64,000 nt of DNA from Magnolia sinica. Lineage: Eukaryota > Streptophyta > Magnoliopsida > Magnoliales > Magnoliaceae. The position numbers and the translations under genes were made by a program. Position 1 is the stretch's first letter, and each line of letters begins with the position of its first letter. Below the pieces are notes generated by a model. That model made no database searches and was not told where the DNA came from. It saw nothing but the letters and a program-made list of their open reading frames with translations. The stretch covers positions 66,364,001-66,428,000 of the forward strand of contig NC_080588.1 of NCBI RefSeq assembly GCF_029962835.1, written 5' to 3'. This document shows, one piece after another, positions 47,376 to 58,541 of the stretch.

Positions 47376-47639
47376 GGGTGTGTAGATGATCTCCGAGGTG
47401 TGGATTCAGAATTGAATTTCACCTCTTCTCCCGCTTCTCCTGGCTTAGGATGAGCCTACATCTATCATAGTAATCTTTTCCTAAGAAAAGGTTGGATAGG
47501 TTGGATCCTTCTTTTACGAGTCTGGGGCTAGATTTCCTTCAGCTTTCTCGTACCACTTTGACTTGGTCAACATGGGATAGTGGGGAGCACGGGTTTGAGC
47601 TCCTTCACCATGGGTTCTTTACCTGCATTGTAGACATTC

Positions 47640-48379
47640 TAAAGTAGGGATGGACGTGATGAGGTCGATTATCGTATTCCTCGGGGGGATAATTACTCCA
47701 AATCCACGAGCTTCTCTGGACTCCTCACAGAGATTCCTCAAATCCATGAGGAGAGATAGAAAATAGAAATAATTTTTTATCAATTCGAAATAAATTGATT
47801 GATAAAAAAAAAATGAATTTACAATCCTTTAAATAGTAACGTCGAACCTAGGAAGGAGTGTAAGAATCAAACTCCAACTCAAACTCCCTAAAAACGTGAC
47901 TTACTCTAAATAGTAAGTTACTATTTATAGATGATCATGATTTCTACTAAACTTCTTGGTTTTTAGCAAAAAAAAAAAAAGGAAAAAAAAAAGTAATTTG
48001 TCTAATTTGGCCTAACCATGTTATTCCTCTAATTTTTCTAAGCCCTTTTTATGTTGGGCACGACTCCTAAAGCTCAAAGAATCAAGAGTTATGATCGATC
48101 TAAAACTTATTATAAATAGTAAAAACGAAATTAAAAAGGATTATCGACTGTCGACCTGCTGGAATCTTGCAAATTAGGCATGGGAAACCCGGTGCAGTGG
48201 GTTGGGTGGCTAAAGTAGCTTCTTTTACCCCAAATCATATATGGTACATTGAATAACTTATTCCGGTTTGCAAGATATGCCTGTTTTAAGATTCTGACGG
48301 TCTTGATCACTTACACCTCTGATCGGGCCTTCTCCGGTCCATCTTGGACATGAAAGTATTTGTGACCCAATTTACATCA
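47640..48379. mobile_element. Solo LTR, unnamed family B, 740 bp
   Basis: Perfect 5-bp duplication CATTC (47635-47639 and 48380-48384). Ends TAAAGTAGGGATGGACG and ...TTTACATCA. It aligns along its length with the unit at 57188-58536, whose own target duplication differs. No coding domain. Orientation and superfamily undetermined. Confidence 0.75.
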
Positions 48380-48384
48380 CATTC

Positions 48385-48846
48385 CTAATGGGCTGAGTCC
48401 TCTTCTATTGAGCTTCGTCCTTTGACAGCTTAGCTTGACTGCAGCTCATTTCGAGTCAAGTAAAATGCCTGTCCCGTGTCAATGACCTTTTTGTTGGGAC
48501 TACGGCAACCCCAGTTGAGGGGTCTTCCTCAACTTAGAGGCCTATCACTAATGGATAATTGGCACTCTTTCCCTATTAGGACGGTTTGATTTTCCTTATA
48601 ATAGTCTATGCTAATGATAACTTTCAACCTATTAAGTGCACGTAACATCCAACCCTTGCACCTGATTAGCCCACTAGGAGGATCACCCATTACAAAAATC
48701 AACCCTATCTACTCACTGGGTGGTTCATAACTAGAAAACAATGTCTAAGGCAAAATAAAAAGGTTACCTAATGTGGCTGATTTTTTTATTAAGGAAATCC
48801 TTGTGATGGGACCAACTTAGTAGGCGGATTGGATGATACCATATAG

Positions 48847-48935
<89 letters not shown>

Positions 48936-49960
48936 AAGACTGATTTTGTACGATTCTCATTTACTGCGTTGGGCAGCTTCGCTGAACGGTTCAGATATCA
49001 TACAAACACCATGATTAGCCCAACACCAACTAGTCGGACGTGTGGTATAAGTAGATCCAAATGAAAAACGTTCACATGCAAGTAGTTTAACATACAATGG
49101 AGTTATTTTTCGCTAATGTGTTTCTTCGGCGAACATCTCAGCCGTGAAAATGGTGGGAACTACCAAAAATATGCATGGAGAAAAATTGGAACATTGGGTG
49201 TACCTCTAGAGAAGGGGTATACAATGCTCCCGCTGGAAGCTTCTACAATTCCATTCCGATGTTGAGGTACACGTGGGACACGTGGTTCTCTGATCCAAAC
49301 CGTTGATATGAATATTCTCACTATGGATGGCCCAAACAGCTCAAATAATCTAGATTGAAGGACGCATCTATAAAACATTTGACATTTTTGTGTTGTAATG
49401 TAAACCGTTGCTATACCCGTCTATCCGTAGGCCACCTGTAGAACGGTTAGGATTTATTTTGTCCCACCTGCAAGATTTTTGGTGCATGAAATAGCCACGG
49501 TAGGATGGTTTACATAAAAAATCATGGGACCCACTTGTGCAAAACGCGGAAGGTACTGTATAAACTCCCGGCGGAGCCAATTATAGTACGGTGGCATAAT
49601 CCACCAGAATTATAATTTTTTGTGATTTGATACTCTGGCAGAGTACGAAGCTTGTATGCAGCATTAAGAACTGTACACATGGCATATAGTAACTCTAAAC
49701 CGACTTAATTTTCGAACCCACTGTCGACTCCCAAAATCATATGGGTTAAACAATCCCAACCTCGAACATGTTTTCTGAAATTGAACTATGGGGTATTTTT
49801 CATTTTCAACCGTCCAATTAATGTCCACCCATCCGATCAACAAATAAACAAGCTAGTGTAATCTTTAATTTGTGATATATCTATTCTGGGTAAGATAGGA
49901 TGGTCTATAAAAAAGTCGAACCAAGAACCAGCATGGACCCATGTACCAAACCATACAAAA
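48385..49960. other. Intergenic with (CT)n/(AT)n microsatellite
   Basis: A compound microsatellite, (CT) of about 31 units then (AT) of about 12 units, at 48849-48934. The rest has MITE-like fragments ('GATCCAAACCGTTGATATG' at 49292) but no clear ends. Confidence 0.6.
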
Positions 49961-49999
49961 GAGAACTATTAATTGGAAAGAATTGATCTATAAGATAGA

Positions 50000-50383
50000 T
50001 TGGTCTACTCATAGGTCGGTTTAGTCACAGGTCAGCCTAACCATATATCGACCTAATCATAAGTTGGTCTAGTCATAGGTCAGTCCGACCGTAGATCGAC
50101 CTACTTATAAGTTAGACCATTCATAGGTCAACTCAACTATAGATCAACCTAATCATAGGTTGGTCCTGTCATAGGTCTGCTTGACCGTAGATCAACCTAC
50201 TCATAGGTTGGTCCAGTCACGGGTCGGCCTGACCATAAATCAACTTACTCATAAGTCGGTCCAGTCATAGGTTAGCTCGATCGTATATCAACCTACTCAT
50301 AGGTCGGTCCAGTCATAGGTCAGCCCAACCGTAGATCGACCTACTCATACGTTGGTCCAATCACAGGTCAACCCGACCTTCCA
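50000..50383. repeat. 48-bp minisatellite, about 8 units
   Basis: Units such as 'AGGTCAGTCCGACCGTAGAT' plus 'CGACCTACTCATAGGTTGGT' repeat every 48 bp. Each unit contains two related half-units in opposite sense (TAGGTCGG and CCGACCTA-like). Confidence 0.88.
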
Positions 50384-50950
50384 TGACTTTCGAAAATCAT
50401 TGGAACTAATGATCGCAAGAATATTACAAGCGATTCGACATCGGAGTGATACCGACCTATAAATAGGTTAGTACTATCCGCCCTCGAGGCGTCATCCACC
50501 TCATCTATCTGATCTTACCTAAAGGTCGGATGAGCTTATCGACTTTCTATTACTGTTTGACCTTATCCAAGTCCAACGGCCTAAGGATATCTCCTAGAGG
50601 TCTTCCCTTGAAGATCTCGGAGGATAAGATAAGAATCCCAGAGTTCTCGGACGCACATGATCTAAGGTAGATCTCCGACGAATCAAAAATCTTCAATTGG
50701 GAAGATTTGCAATGGCCTAATTTCCCCTCCCGATAGAGAAGATTTCCCACCCCATGTGATCTTCCATCTCGACTATACAAGGGAGCCCTTAGATGATAAA
50801 AGGTATAGTGACAAAAAAAAAATAAAAATAAAAATACACGCACAACTCTTAATCTAAATTTTAACTAGTGACTTTTTTCCTTAAAATCCCTATTCTCACT
50901 TCTCTTTTTATTCTCCCATGTGCATATGTTCGAGAGTCAGGACTGTTAGA
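50384..50950 (+). mobile_element. Possible gypsy LTR remnant
   Basis: Follows the minisatellite. 'CTATACAAGGGAGCCCTTAG' resembles a TATA/leader region, and 'ACGCACAACTCTTAATCTAA' resembles the R-U5 part of Tat-type gypsy LTRs. Inference from style only; no ends seen. Confidence 0.3.
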
Positions 50951-51651
50951 AAAAAGCATCAGCAACATTATATTAGGATCAACGGTTCCGACAGTTTAAA
51001 TTGAATTAATGATACGCCATGTATTCAATGTCTAAGTGCGTGCATATCACCTCACGTTTCATTCCACGTGAATAAGGTATTAGATCTTTATTAATTTGTT
51101 CTCGAGCCAGCAATCAGACAGTAAGGATTGTCCCATCAATGTGGGTGGCATAAAGAATTGGACGGTTGGCATGTCCCAGTCTTCCTATACGTCAAGAAAG
51201 ATGATCCAGTGACCAGTCCTTATTGACCTTCCATGCAAACTAGTATACCTCCATTCACAGATGGGGAGATAGTGAATCAGGACCATCCATCGAGAGGCCC
51301 CAACTGTGGGTGGCCCACCATTCAAAAGTCACACTGATCAGATGATTCTAGCTAATGTAAACCACGGTTATTTTCTATACCGTCAGTTTGAAGGCCAATG
51401 ATCGGATGGCTAGGAAATTAAAAACAGTGTTGTTCTCAAAATGAAGGCAATCAGTTCTATTGGCCACCAGATGGACGGTCCCGATTATCCAATTTAATGC
51501 CACGTATAAAGAGTGGAAGGAACGTTGCATGATTGTTCAACAGAGAAGGATCCACCGAAAAATTTCTGGGACCACCGCAGTATCCGTCTCCGCGCTCTTC
51601 ACGTGCACCTCCATTGTTGGTTTCGGCACGCTATGATCTGTTTTTCTTTTC
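50951..51651. other. Intergenic, nothing certain
   Basis: Contains GGTGGCCCACCATTC-type fragments around 51310, likely MITE debris. No gene seen. Confidence 0.45.
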
Positions 51652-52169
51652 GGACGTGGATCGCGTCCTACCCCCGCCCGGACGGTAATCCGTCCGGGCA
51701 GGGCTCTGTGGGGCCCATCGTGATGTAATTATACGTTCATCGCTTTTATAATATCATTGTAAGTCATAAGCCTAAAAAAGGAGCATGTCCACAACTCCAG
51801 TGGACCACACCAAAGGAAGCTGCATTGATAATGACAACCACCGTTGAAACCTTTCTAAGGGCCACCTTTTTGTGTTTTTACCATACAACCTATTCATAAG
51901 GTCATGTAGACTTCGATGAAGTGAAAACACAGATATCAGCTTGATCCGAAGCTTCTCCAGCTCCCAAGAAGTTTTTAATGGTGAACGTTCAATCCCTACT
52001 TTGTGGTCCACTTAAGTCCTGGAATTATCTCATATTTTGTCTCATACCTTAACTTAATCTGAAAAAAACGATCAACGGCGTGGATAAAATACTTACATCA
52101 CGGTGGGCCCCATAGAACCCTGCCCGGACGGATTGCCGTCCGGGCGGGGGTAGGACGCAATCCGCGTCC
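51652..52169. mobile_element. Mutator-like MITE, 518 bp, ~78-bp inverted ends
   Basis: The left end from GGACGTGGATCGCGTCCTAC and the reverse complement of the right end GGACGCGGATTGCGTCCTAC match over about 78 bp with roughly 8 differences. 9-bp flanks TTTCTTTTC (51643-51651) and TTTCTTTCC (52170-52178) match at 8 of 9, fitting Mutator. Each end contains its own hairpin, GCCCGGACGG...CCGTCCGGGC. Interior is like 20638-21072. No transposase. Confidence 0.88.
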
Positions 52170-52667
52170 TTTCTTTCCGGGCTGTGATTCAATGGGCGGC
52201 GAAATATGATCCGAGATCTGTGTGTACCGCGTACGTGTCAGAGATCTGGGCCATTCATAAGGTAGGATGACCTGTGAACATGCCATGTACCAAAAATCAG
52301 GATGGTACACTGGTCAAATGAGCCACACATGTATACTGAATTTTTACTGGACTTTTTAACTGTCCTTTTAGTCATAAAAGTGTTAACTTCCTGATTAGCG
52401 GACGAATATTATAGCTGGTCCATGGCATGCTCACAATTACCTTATGAACGGCTCGGATCTGGATCAAGTATTCCCTACACATGGATCTGTGACACGTTAT
52501 TCCGTACACTCGCACAAAAGGGCCAGTCCCTGAATCACGAGTAACGACTCTTTGTTTCTTTAGGTGAGCATTTTGATTCTTTGAACTACTCTCAGCCCCT
52601 GGCTGCTATGATGCTTGATACTCAGGCACTTAAGTATGGTACACGTGGAATATGTTAACCGATAGGG

Positions 52668-53230
52668 CTACGTTTGGATATTACTAAATAAGTTACTTTT
52701 TCTACTCATAGCGGTAGAGAAATAATTTATTTAAGATAAACAAGTTTATGATTAGTTATAATTAATTTTTTTACTTAAAATTAATTAATTATATCAATTA
52801 ATGTTTTTAACTTTTCTATCTTTCATAAATTGTTGAAAATATGCCTCAAACCAAAGAGAGGAGAAGCTAATAAATATGTTGTCCACTAAATATACTTATA
52901 TGTTTAATAGGTAGAAACTAAGATAAGTAACTTATTATCCACTCCCTAAAAAACCATTTGGATGCTGCCAAATAAGTTATTTTTCTACTTACTGTAGTAA
53001 ATAAGTGACTTATTTCAAAAAAATAAGTTTAGTTTATGATTAATTATAATTAACTTTTTTACTTAAAAGTTTTTAATTATATTAGTTAACTTTTTTAGGT
53101 TTCCTTATTTTTCATAAGTTGCTTAAGAGAAACTAATGAGAAACGAAAGAGAGGAGCTAATAAGTATGTTGTTTACTAAGTAGAAACTAAGATAAGTAGC
53201 TTAAGAAACTTATGATCCAAACGGCCCCTA
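52668..53230. mobile_element. Two adjacent AT-rich MITEs
   Basis: GGGCTACGTTTGGAT at left and ATCCAAACGGCCCC at right are inverted ends. The interior repeats the same sequence twice ('AAATAAGTTACTTTTTCTAC', 'TTATGATTAGTTATAATTAA'), so two copies lie head to tail at about 52668-52965 and 52966-53230. A third copy is at 62466-62690. Probably hAT- or PIF-derived; not resolved. Confidence 0.65.
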
Positions 53231-53830
53231 AGTGAAAGCCAAAATCAGATTGGTTGAACCATATTAACCTGTGATAGGTGGTCACTTGGTTTTTTGAAAT
53301 AAGCAATTTCATACTTTCTTTGTTAACCATTCAATAGCCACACAATAATCTAACTAATTAGATAACCAAATAAGTGAATATTTGATCCACAGTAGATCTA
53401 AAATAGTAAAATTAATATGGACAGTTTTATTTGAATTACTTGTATCCCACTTATGCAGTTTGTAAGAAATTTTAATTGCCTGTGTATCATCTATCAAACT
53501 CGGCCAGAGTACAAAAGAATTCCTATTTTACTAAATTAAAATATAATTAGGATTGAAAGCGTGGGAGCGGCTGAGTAGTTTTGAAGTCTACGTCGGGAGA
53601 ATGGAAGAATAACTACACCTATTTTTCTGGCAATTAACAAAGAGAAAAAGACCAGATAAGGCAGCTGTATTATGATTATCACCTAATATGCACATCGGAC
53701 TGTTCCACGTGGCATTTGAATAATATCCAATCCATGAAAAAGGTGGGCCGCACCATGTTTAACACGTAAGATGGAAATCAGACTAATCCATTCATTGGAT
53801 GGTCCACGCCAGTACAATTAGTCATACCAT

Positions 53831-54330
53831 TGGCTGTCAATTGATTTGGATCTTATGTCCCAATCTATAACTGGATCCGATTTATTTTGATATCAGGTGG
53901 TGATCAAGGTTGGGCCCCACATTTTTCACACATTGAATATTCTACATACCTGATATGTTTGCCCGGAAAAATAGTTGTATAGTTAGTTATGATACATGCC
54001 CGTTGGAGATCATTTCTTTTGAAGAAGAAGTGTTTCGCATGAAAGTTACACTAATCAAGATTATCATGCCAGCAATGTCTTAATCCTATAATTAGCTGTC
54101 CATTGATTTTATGTTTTGTCCTGATCAATGAATGGATCGGAGTGATTTTAATATCAGGTGAAAATCATGATGTGGCCCACCTCTTTCATGGACAAATGTG
54201 ACTTGTTGCCGGGAAAAATAGCTGTATCACAAGTTATGATCCAGGCACTGTATCTAATAATTTATTCATTAAGAAATGTTTCTTAGGAGAGTTACACTAA
54301 TGAAGATTATCATACCAGCAATGCCTTCTT
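53831..54330 (+). promoter_or_regulatory. Duplicated upstream region of the lectin receptor kinase
   Basis: Two diverged tandem copies with a 262-bp offset (TGGCTGTCAATTGATTT at 53831, TAGCTGTCCATTGATTT at 54093). Both contain 'GGAAAAATAG.TGTAT', 'AGTTATGAT' and 'GTTACACTAAT.AAGATTATCAT'. A partial third unit may precede it (53770-53830). It ends about 10 bp before the TATA box, so the repeats occupy the proximal promoter. Confidence 0.8.
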
Positions 54331-54339
54331 GAATTCACG

Positions 54340-54348
54340 TATAAAAAG
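54340..54348 (+). promoter_or_regulatory. TATA box of the lectin receptor kinase
   Basis: TATAAAAAG, 160 bp upstream of the start codon, followed by a CT-rich leader. Position and sequence are those of a plant core promoter. Confidence 0.65.
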
Positions 54349-54400
54349 GCGCTATGGTGCACACACCATTTACGTGAGCTCTCTCTCTCTCTCACCCACA

Positions 54401-54508
54401 CAGCTGCTATAATGCATACGCCATTTCCATAACATCTCTCTCAACTCACACATACAGCTCCTATAATGCATACACCATTTCCATAACCTCTCTCTCTCTC
54501 TCTCAACC
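54401..54508 (+). repeat. 54-bp tandem duplication in the 5' leader
   Basis: CAGCTGCTATAATGCATACG at 54401 recurs as CAGCTCCTATAATGCATACA at 54455, an exact 54-bp step. (CT)n runs follow each unit. The second copy abuts the ATG at 54509. Confidence 0.9.
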
Positions 54509-56485
54509 ATGTCATTTTACCAAAGAATTTCAAAGCAATCTCTAAATACCTTCATTTTCTCTCTCTTTCTATTCTCAATCCTCCTCCCCACTACAAACTC
54601 AATTGAATTCAAGATCTCTCGCTTCGACTCCGGTGCACCAGACATTCTCTACGAAGGTGATGCGGCATCTTTCAATGAAGCCATTGAACTCAACCGGGCC
54701 GATTACACATGCCGTGTAGGCCGAGCCACATTTGCTCGGCCGGTGCGCCTTTGGGACTCTACCACCCGAAACCTCTCCGACTTCACCACCCATTTCTCCT
54801 TCACCATCGATACCCTTAACTCTTCTAAATACGGCAGTGGGTTTGCCTTCTTCCTTGCTCCTGTTGGTTTTGGAATCCCACCTAACTCTGCAGGTGGATT
54901 CCTGGGCCTGTTTAACACCACCACATTCTACTCCACATCCCAGAATCGGATCATCACCGTCGAATTTGATTCTACTCCGAATGGTGAGTGGGACCCACCG
55001 ACCGAACATGTTGGGATCAACATTAATTCGATCGAATCCATCACATACATGAATTGGAATGCTACCAGTCACAGTGGGACTGTCGCTAATGCTTGGATTA
55101 GTTATAATGCTAGTACTAAGAAGTTGAATGTTTTCTTGAGCTACGAAAAGAATCCTATGTTTCGCGCGAATTCTAATCTTTCTTATGATGTCGATTTGAG
55201 GAAGGTGTTGCCAGAGTGGGTGACGATCGGGTTCTCAGCAGCGACAGGTGTGTATCAAGAGCGGCATATTATTCATTCATGGGAATTTAGTTCGACGCTA
55301 TCAACGAAGGATAGAAAGAGAGATGGGAAGGCTTTATGGGTGGGCATGTTGGTCCTTTCTCTGGGTGCGTTGATTAGCGGGGTGGCCACTGGATGGATGA
55401 TTCTGAGAAGGAAAAGGATTAGAACAAAGGAAGGAGATGAGGAGATGGTGAATTTCACATCTATAAATGGTGATTTAGAGAGAGGAGTTGGACCAAAGCG
55501 TTTTACTTACCAAGAACTGGTTTCTGCTACCAAGAACTTTTCAAATGACGGGAAGCTTGGGCAAGGAGGATTTGGGGCTGTCTATCAAGGGTTCTTGAGT
55601 GATCAAGGACTGCCAGTGGCCGTCAAGAAAATCTCAAGAGGGTCCAAACAAGGGAAAAGGGAGTATATAACCGAAGTCAAGATCATTAGCCGGTTGCGGC
55701 ACCGGAATCTGGTGCAACTGATCGGCTGGTGCCACGACCGGGGAGAATTCCTGCTTGTCTATGAGTTCATGCCAAACAGAAGCCTTGATTACCATCTCTT
55801 CACCGAGAAGAGCTCTCTCACATGGGCGATGAGATATAAGATCGCTCTCGGGCTAGGCTCGGCATTGCTCTATTTACATGAAGAATGGGAGCAGTGTGTG
55901 GTGCACCGTGATATCAAATCAAGCAATGTGATGCTGGATTCAAGCTTCAATGCCAAGCTTGGGGACTTTGGGCTAGCTAGGCTCATGGACCATGAGCTGG
56001 GGCAGCAGACAACAGTTCCAGCTGGGACGTTGGGATACTTAGCGCCAGAATGTATTAGCACGGGCAAGGCTAGCAAAGAATCGGATGTATTCAGCTTCGG
56101 TGTCGTGGCGTTGGAAATCGCTTGTGGGAGGAAAGCATTGGAGCTCAAGGATGGGGAATCTATGGTGAGGTTGGTGGAGTGGGTTTGGGAGCTTTACGGG
56201 GATCAGAGGCTTGTCGATGCCGCCGATGAGAGATTAAGCATGCACTACGACACCAAACAGATGGAGTGTTTGATGATTGTTGGGCTGTGGTGTGCTCATC
56301 CGGACCCTGGTTTAAGGCCTTCCATTAAGCAAGTCATGAAAGTTCTTGATTTTGAAGCTGAATTGCCAAATCTTCCTAACAAGCTCCCCGTCGCCATGTA
56401 CCATGCACCCTCACTGCCGCTTCCTCCACCGGCTTCTTCTTCCCAATCTTCCATATCATGTAGTGTTCTATCGACTGGGCGATAG
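54509..56485 (+). CDS. L-type lectin receptor-like kinase (class IX style)
   Basis: An intronless 658-codon frame. Residues 1-31 are a signal peptide. Residues 32-265 form a legume-type lectin domain that keeps the metal-site residues of the family (VEFDSTPNGEWDPPTEHVGI: E152, D154, N158, D162, H167). Residues 275-299 are the membrane span. The kinase domain (about 344-616) has the glycine loop GQGGFGAV (351-358), Lys373, HRDIKSSN (catalytic Asp468), DFG (486-488) and APE (512-514), so it is an active-looking RD kinase. The tail is Pro/Ser-rich. The protein should sit in the plasma membrane, lectin outside; relatives act in immunity and cell death. Class IX is inferred from overall similarity to LecRK-IX. 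The start was taken at ATG 54509 because it precedes the signal peptide and lies after the leader repeats. No defects seen. Confidence 0.96.
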   Translation: MSFYQRISKQSLNTFIFSLFLFSILLPTTNSIEFKISRFDSGAPDILYEGDAASFNEAIELNRADYTCRVGRATFARPVRLWDSTTRNLSDFTTHFSFTIDTLNSSKYGSGFAFFLAPVGFGIPPNSAGGFLGLFNTTTFYSTSQNRIITVEFDSTPNGEWDPPTEHVGININSIESITYMNWNATSHSGTVANAWISYNASTKKLNVFLSYEKNPMFRANSNLSYDVDLRKVLPEWVTIGFSAATGVYQERHIIHSWEFSSTLSTKDRKRDGKALWVGMLVLSLGALISGVATGWMILRRKRIRTKEGDEEMVNFTSINGDLERGVGPKRFTYQELVSATKNFSNDGKLGQGGFGAVYQGFLSDQGLPVAVKKISRGSKQGKREYITEVKIISRLRHRNLVQLIGWCHDRGEFLLVYEFMPNRSLDYHLFTEKSSLTWAMRYKIALGLGSALLYLHEEWEQCVVHRDIKSSNVMLDSSFNAKLGDFGLARLMDHELGQQTTVPAGTLGYLAPECISTGKASKESDVFSFGVVALEIACGRKALELKDGESMVRLVEWVWELYGDQRLVDAADERLSMHYDTKQMECLMIVGLWCAHPDPGLRPSIKQVMKVLDFEAELPNLPNKLPVAMYHAPSLPLPPPASSSQSSISCSVLSTGR

Positions 56486-56571
56486 CATAATGTAGGTAAA
56501 ACAATGGGGTAGAATTGGATTAGTATTTTTTGAAGAGGAATGATTACCTACAGTCATCTGCATGTTTTCTC

Positions 56572-56833
56572 CTGCCAATGCGTTACATGTACGGGATGGC
56601 CAGCTGTGGGCCATGAGAACCGTCTCGAATATCAACTGGTGCAAAAATCAGGCTTGTCCACTCATTATCTGGGCCACACCATTGAAATCGATGGGAAGGG
56701 GACATTCTTACCTAAGGTACGGTTGTGGCCCAATGGATCAGTGGATCGGCCTGATTTCTGTGCTAGGTGATCTTCATGACAGTTTCCACATTTTGCATGG
56801 CTAGGATGAACGGTACATGTGAGACGTTAGCGG
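56572..56833. mobile_element. MITE of the 28304 family, about 262 bp
   Basis: Interior 'GGGCCACACCATTGAAATCG' and 'GGATCGGCCTGATTTCTG' match the element at 28304. The ends (CTGCCAATGCGTTACATGTAC and ...GTACATGTGAGACGTTAGCGG) are imperfectly inverted. It lies 87 bp after the receptor kinase stop codon, so it may be in the 3' UTR. Confidence 0.58.
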
Positions 56834-57187
56834 AATAGATGGTGAAACATGGTATACTTAGCATTCTATGATTATATTGAAAATTTCTCTTATTAAACTG
56901 CATTAGTGGTAAACATGATATGACTTACGATATTATGTCATAGAATCTTTTAATATGAGTAAAATGCAAGTGTGTTGTACTCTAAATCACGGGAATTTGC
57001 TAAATGCTACCATGTTAATCAAGATACATGCATATGCTCATCCAAATAAGGTGAATTAGGTAAAATCGATGGTATATGAAAGTAAATCACGAAAATTACC
57101 TCAATTATGGCAAATTAGGGTAATTTTTTTTTAAAAAAAAATTTTAAGTAAAGGGCATGCCCTTGTATCTAAACTACGGTAAGTTAT

Positions 57188-58536
57188 TGACGCATGGATG
57201 GACGTGATAAGGTCTATCAGTGTCTTCTTCAGGAGGATAACTACTCTGAATCCATGGTGCTTCTCTGGACCTTTTTTTTTAAAAAAATAAAATTATTATT
57301 GTTATTATTATTATTTTAGGGGAACGGAAGTTTCATTTCGTTAAAAAGAGGATGTACAACCTTCTCCTTAAAGGGCGTCGTTCAAGTCCCCCAGCTATAA
57401 AAAAATTTGAGGGGACCTATCGTAAGGTAAACACCAATATACAAGGAGACTTAAAGCAACAAAAAGGAGTCTGCACCCGAAGGAAACTAAGAAACATATC
57501 TGAGCGTTCCTAATCCGACTTTGTCCAGAAAGATGAGACCCCGGACCTGAGGCGGGAGTGAAGGTAAGTGGAGGAACAGCGCAACTGACTGATTTCGGCT
57601 CCCTTCCCTAGCCAACCCATCCGCGGGACCGTTGCCTTCCCTAAGTGTGTGCGAGAAGAAAAAATTGCCTAGCTGTTTTAAGCAGTTAATTCTAGTTATC
57701 CATGGTTTCCATCTCTACGGAACCTTTGTATGGCCCCCCAGAATGCCAATCACCAATCTGGAGTCTGATTCTACCATGACCTTGGTCAGCCCCTTCTGAA
57801 TACAAATCATCATCCCATCATGAATCGCTCGAAGTTCTGTCAGGTTGTTGGAACCTTCGCCATAGCCAAAGGAGAAGCCAAAAATAAAGGACCTGTTGTC
57901 AATTCTAAAAATTCCACCTCCACCCAAGGGGTCGGGATTCCTAATGGCTTCTCTGGACTCCTCACATACTCGAATCCACAAGGAAAAATAAATTTTAAAA
58001 ATTCAAAAGTTGATATATAGATGATAAAAATGAATCTACAATCCTTTAAATAGTGATATCAAACCTACGAAAAAGTTTCAGAATCAAACTCCAACTCAAA
58101 CTCCCTAAAATTTGTGACTTACTATAAATAATAAACTTACTATTTATAGATAGTCATAATTCCTACTAGACTTCATGGTTTTTGGCCAAAAAATAGTAAG
58201 TGTCCTATTTGGCTTAATAATGTTATTCTCAAAGGCTAAAAAGTTATGATCGAACTAAAAATTACTATAAATAGTAAAAATGGAAATAAAATGGATTTTC
58301 GATTGTCGATCTGATGGAATCTGGCAAATTTGGTATGGGCAACTTGGCGTAGCAGGGTTGGGTGGCTAAAGTAGCTTCTCATACCCCAAAATCATAAATG
58401 GCATGTCGAATAACTCATTCCAGTTTGCGAGATACGCCTATTTTAAGGTTTTGACGATCTAGATCACCTCCGCCTCCGATCGGACCTTCTCTGGTCCATC
58501 TTGGACATGAAAGTGTTCGTGACCTGCTCTGCATCA
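57188..58536. mobile_element. Solo LTR, unnamed family B, split by a LINE piece
   Basis: TG...CA unit with a perfect 5-bp duplication GTTAT (57183-57187 and 58537-58541). It aligns with 47640-48379. The extra length is due to the LINE insertion at 57271-57946. The remaining LTR is about 660 bp. No coding domain. Confidence 0.8.
57271..57946 (-). mobile_element. LINE 3' fragment with RNase H, in the solo LTR
   Basis: Minus-strand reading gives a plant L1 RNase H segment (NNLTELRAIHDGM, VMVESDSRLVIGIL) that ends in an A-rich tail, seen as the T/TTA-rich run at 57271-57315. A perfect 12-bp duplication GCTTCTCTGGAC flanks it (57259-57270 and 57947-57958). 5'-truncated. Confidence 0.88.
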
Positions 58537-58541
58537 GTTAT

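Noticed and set aside
54599-55072. 157-codon antisense frame over the lectin domain
   Set aside because: Shadow of the strongly supported receptor kinase frame.
47640-58536. Family B LTRs as the two ends of a retroelement that captured the receptor kinase
   Set aside because: Different target duplications (CATTC, GTTAT), no primer binding site or polypurine tract, and normal intergenic DNA between.
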